8,039 nt of DNA, from assembly GCA_002772115.1 (NCBI GenBank), contig PCRW01000082.1:1-8039 (forward strand), in the 5' to 3' direction. Below are positions 5,525-8,039 of the stretch, piece by piece. Origin of the DNA: Candidatus Moranbacteria bacterium CG23_combo_of_CG06-09_8_20_14_all_35_22 (GTDB taxonomy: Bacteria; Patescibacteriota; Minisyncoccia; Moranbacterales; UBA2206). The translations under genes were made by a program, and so were the position numbers. Under the pieces are notes generated by a model. The model was not told the origin of the DNA. It saw only the letters and a list, made by a program, of their open reading frames with translations, and made no database searches. Numbering within the stretch: position 1 is the stretch's first letter; the number at the start of each line of letters is the position of its first letter.

Positions 5525-5617
5525 TTTACGAACTACGAAATTAACGAAATACGAAACATTAAACTTCCTTTTCGTATTCGTATTTTAGTATTTCGTATTA
5601 ATTTCGTAGTTCGTAAA
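5525..5617. repeat. Long inverted repeat between infB and rbfA
   Basis: The 20-base left arm TTTACGAACTACGAAATTAA (5525-5544) is perfectly complementary to 5598-5617. After a 5-base bulge (5545-5549) the pairing resumes with TACGAAA (5550-5556) against 5591-5597, giving a stem of about 27 bp around a central ACG/CGT-rich loop. It nearly fills the intergenic gap, ending two bases from the infB stop. CGTATT units recur in the loop. It could be a dispersed palindromic repeat, an RNA processing site, or an attenuator lowering rbfA expression. There is no terminator T-run. Confidence 0.85.
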
Positions 5618-5619
5618 AA

Positions 5620-7395
5620 TTACAAAGTTCTTTTCTTCACCTCTTCCTTATAACTCAAAAGTACATCACCTTCTTTTATTTTGGTATTGCCTAAAAAAGT
5701 AATGCCACATTCTTTGCCAACTGAAACTTCGTCAACATTGATTTTATTTTCTTGCAAATTGCTTAATTTTCCTTGACCAATAACAGCGTCACCTCGCATT
5801 ACTTCAAGCAAGGATTTGTTGGACATTTTTCCGCTTAAGATTTTTCCGCCGATAATCATATCGCCACGGCCAGTTTTGAAAAGCGCGAGCACTTTCATTT
5901 TTCCAAAGTCGGTTCTTTCAATGATTGGCGGAAGCATTGCGATAAGTTTATTTTTGATATCTTCTACGAGTTCATAAATAATTTTATAATTCTTAACTTC
6001 TGTTTTGGATGCCTCGGACATTCTTTTGGCGACAGGCGTAGTTTCTACATTGAATCCGTAAATAATTGCATTGGAACTTCCTGCTAAGCGAACATCGGAT
6101 TCGGTGATGTTTCCGACGCCAGTGGCAATATAATCAATGGCTACTTCTTCGGATTTTATCTCGCCTAAAATTTGACCGATAGCTTCTAGCGAACCTTGGA
6201 CATCCGATTTTAAAATTACATTCAATCTTTTTATTTTTTCCGAAGCGATTGAGCGCATCATTTTTTGTAAACTGAAAGATTCTTCCGGCGATTGTTGCAA
6301 AAGCCCCCCTTGAGAATGAGATTTACTTTGGGTTTTTTCTGGAGCTGTTTGCAAAATGTCATTGGAGTTGGGAGTGTGATGGAGTCCAATGATGCTTATT
6401 GGCATTCCTGGAGTGGCTTCAGAAATTCGATTTCCTCGAAAATCTTCAATTCTTTTTATCCGACCACGGTCGGAACCGGCAATGATATCCTGACCTTCTT
6501 TGAGGGTGCCAGTTTTAATAAGGATAGTTGCTACGGGACCTTTTTGCGGATCAAGATGCGATTCCAAAACAATACCAAGTGGATCGCGTTTATAATTAGC
6601 GCGAAAATCTTCCACTTCAGCGATGAGGAGAATATTATCCAAAAGATCATCAATGCCAATATTTTGTTTGGCGCTGATTTTGGCCGAGAGTACTTGCCCG
6701 CCCCATTCTTCCAAGACTATTCCCGCGTCAGCTAGTTCTTGTTTTACTCTTTGAATATTTATTTCCGGTTTATCAATTTTATTTATCGCTACAACAGTCG
6801 GAATTTTTTTGGCTAAAAGATATTCAATAACTTCTCTGGTTTGCGGGCGCACTCCGTCGTCAGCAGCGACGACTAAAACGGCGATATCAGCAATACTTAC
6901 CCCTCGTTCACGCATAGCGCTGAAAGCTTCGTGCCCTGGAGTATCAACAAAAGTGATGAGTTGACCTTTTTTCTTGACTTGGTAGGCGCTAATATGTTGG
7001 GTGATTCCGCCAGATTCTTTGGCGGCGACATTAGTTTTTCTAATAGTGTCCAGAAGGGTAGTTTTTCCATGATCAACATGACCCAAAATGGTGACTATCG
7101 GCGGACGACTTTTCAAAACATCGGTGGATTCTTTTTCTTTTTTTATTTCTTCGTTTAATTTTTCCAAAGTCATTTTTTCTCCAAGATCCATTATTTCTTC
7201 GGAAACTTCAAAGCCTAAATCTTGAGCGATGATGGAAGCAGTTTCAAAATCAATTTTTTCATTGATAGTGGCTAAAATCCCGTTTTTCATTAGTTCAGTG
7301 ATGATTACATTGAGAGGCATTTTCAAAATCTCACTGAATTTTTTGACAGTGATGGATTGCGGGAGGGATATTTTTTTAGAAGTTTCATTAATCAT
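5620..7395 (-). CDS. infB: Translation initiation factor IF-2
   Basis: A 591-residue GTPase that brings formylmethionyl-tRNA to the 30S subunit and promotes subunit joining. An IF2_N helical domain lies at about 14-64 (ITVKKFSEILKMP onward). The GTP-binding motifs are G1 GHVDHGKT 105-112, G2 GGITQHI 129-135, G3 DTPGH 151-155, G4 NKID 205-208 and G5 SAK 241-243. Domain II spans about 270-345. SDVQGSLEA at 397-405 opens the third domain, and the initiator-tRNA-binding C-terminal barrel ends near residue 585. It is short compared with many bacterial IF-2 proteins because the long charged N-terminal region is almost absent. A Q/S-rich stretch at about 350-375 replaces the usual K/R-rich linker. 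The gene follows the DUF4446 gene by 24 bases, so the two are probably cotranscribed. There is no Shine-Dalgarno before the ATG. Confidence 0.97.
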   Translation of the reverse strand: MINETSKKISLPQSITVKKFSEILKMPLNVIITELMKNGILATINEKIDFETASIIAQDLGFEVSEEIMDLGEKMTLEKLNEEIKKEKESTDVLKSRPPIVTILGHVDHGKTTLLDTIRKTNVAAKESGGITQHISAYQVKKKGQLITFVDTPGHEAFSAMRERGVSIADIAVLVVAADDGVRPQTREVIEYLLAKKIPTVVAINKIDKPEINIQRVKQELADAGIVLEEWGGQVLSAKISAKQNIGIDDLLDNILLIAEVEDFRANYKRDPLGIVLESHLDPQKGPVATILIKTGTLKEGQDIIAGSDRGRIKRIEDFRGNRISEATPGMPISIIGLHHTPNSNDILQTAPEKTQSKSHSQGGLLQQSPEESFSLQKMMRSIASEKIKRLNVILKSDVQGSLEAIGQILGEIKSEEVAIDYIATGVGNITESDVRLAGSSNAIIYGFNVETTPVAKRMSEASKTEVKNYKIIYELVEDIKNKLIAMLPPIIERTDFGKMKVLALFKTGRGDMIIGGKILSGKMSNKSLLEVMRGDAVIGQGKLSNLQENKINVDEVSVGKECGITFLGNTKIKEGDVLLSYKEEVKKRTL

Positions 7396-7419
7396 TTAGT
7401 TTGCGCGGTATAAATTTTA

Positions 7420-7947
7420 TTAAGATTTATCATTTTTTTTAATTTTTGGTGGCAGGAGAGCTTTTTTTATCGCTTCTTTTTCTTCGTCAGTGAGAGGATA
7501 TTTTTCCGAAAGGCCGGAAATTATTGTTTTGGAATAAATCCTAGTGCCTTCGCGGGTGAAAAGAGAAGAAAGAACAATACCATCGTTTTTTCCATTGAGC
7601 AAAGCCAAAGAAAAACTTTGATCGCCTCCGACATCTTTGAAAGGATTGAAACGGATAAGGCCGAATTTGTGGAATCCGCGGAAAGCTAAATTATTAATTT
7701 GATTGGAGATGGTATAAAGTTCTTGAATATCCTTGTCGAGAATTTTCAGGTTTTTGGAATGACCGATAATAAGTTCCTCGATGTTTTTTATGGAACTTTC
7801 TGCAAAAAAAGTTTTAGCCTTTTTCTTTATTTTAGCAAGCTGGATTTGAAGAAAAATCAGCCAAAAAAGAGAAATCAAAAAAAGACCGGAAAAAATTGAG
7901 GTTATGACAAATAAATTATTTTGGATAAAATTTTCGATAGTAAGCAT
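7420..7947 (-). CDS. DUF4446 family membrane-anchored protein, function unknown
   Basis: A 175-residue protein with one hydrophobic segment at about 11-33, followed by a lysine-rich stretch (QLAKIKKKAK), which suggests an N-terminal anchor with the rest in the cytoplasm. A helical, probably coiled-coil region runs about 50-90. The conserved family core follows: FGLIRFNPFKDVGGDQSFSL at 95-114, then LLNGKNDGIVLSSLFTREGT at 116-135 and SEKYPLTDEEKEAI at 147-160. I recognise these as the DUF4446 signature, known from Gram-positive and CPR bacteria. No catalytic residues are known to me. It is the most upstream gene of the cluster here, 24 bases before infB. The 92 bases upstream to the window edge are AT-rich without a convincing promoter or Shine-Dalgarno, so the transcript may begin outside the window. 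Confidence 0.88.
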   Translation of the reverse strand: MLTIENFIQNNLFVITSIFSGLFLISLFWLIFLQIQLAKIKKKAKTFFAESSIKNIEELIIGHSKNLKILDKDIQELYTISNQINNLAFRGFHKFGLIRFNPFKDVGGDQSFSLALLNGKNDGIVLSSLFTREGTRIYSKTIISGLSEKYPLTDEEKEAIKKALLPPKIKKNDKS

Positions 7948-8039
7948 AACTTTATGAAATTAACAGGTTACTGAAGAATTAAAATTTTTCCAAAATTGAA
8001 CTCAAATTCTAAATTTTATAACCAAAAATTTCCCTCAAT

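Noticed and set aside
6292..7158. Open frames opposite or overlapping infB
   Set aside because: infB is continuous with all GTPase motifs, so these are shadows.
7948..8039. Promoter for the DUF4446-infB cluster
   Set aside because: Pairs such as TTGGAA with TAACCT or TTGAGT with TTTAAT on the minus strand are each weak and mutually competing. The true promoter may lie beyond the window.

Overview
The window is AT-rich DNA that looks like a small-genome bacterium of the Candidate Phyla Radiation (Patescibacteria, Parcubacteria-like). This is an inference. It rests on the short IF-2, the DUF4446 gene beside infB, and palindromic repeats in gaps and inside genes of the kind I recall from such genomes. 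It is not a database result. UGA is used as a stop codon (nfo and rbfA both end in TGA), which argues against the lineages that read UGA as glycine.

Left part (1-2618): a plus-strand class I SAM-dependent methyltransferase has a strong Shine-Dalgarno site and a hairpin in its leader. It converges on a minus-strand B12-binding-type radical SAM protein. A terminator hairpin lies between them and overlaps the radical SAM stop codon. The radical SAM gene has the best promoter in the window (TTTACT-17-TATAAT).

Middle (2619-3081): no intact gene. It holds a decayed, probably frameshifted C-terminal fragment resembling a DUF4143-type AAA ATPase on the minus strand, and a cluster of small palindromes. 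Next is nfo (endonuclease IV, minus) with all nine expected metal ligands and an AT-rich repeat inside its coding sequence.

Right part (3946-8039): a minus-strand cluster reads DUF4446 membrane protein - infB - rbfA - NrnA-like DHH phosphoesterase and ends at a clear intrinsic terminator (3946-3972). IF-2 delivers initiator tRNA to the ribosome, RbfA matures the 30S subunit, and the DHH enzyme probably degrades short RNAs or pAp, so this is a translation and RNA-turnover operon. Two of its gaps are filled by inverted-repeat elements: a long hairpin between infB and rbfA, and a composite element of about 158 bp with terminal inverted repeats between rbfA and the DHH gene. The second element supplies the rbfA stop codon and creates an artificial upstream start for the DHH gene.

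I found no complete novel system such as a defence island, CRISPR array or transposase. The most unusual content is the set of palindromic repeats inside an essential operon.
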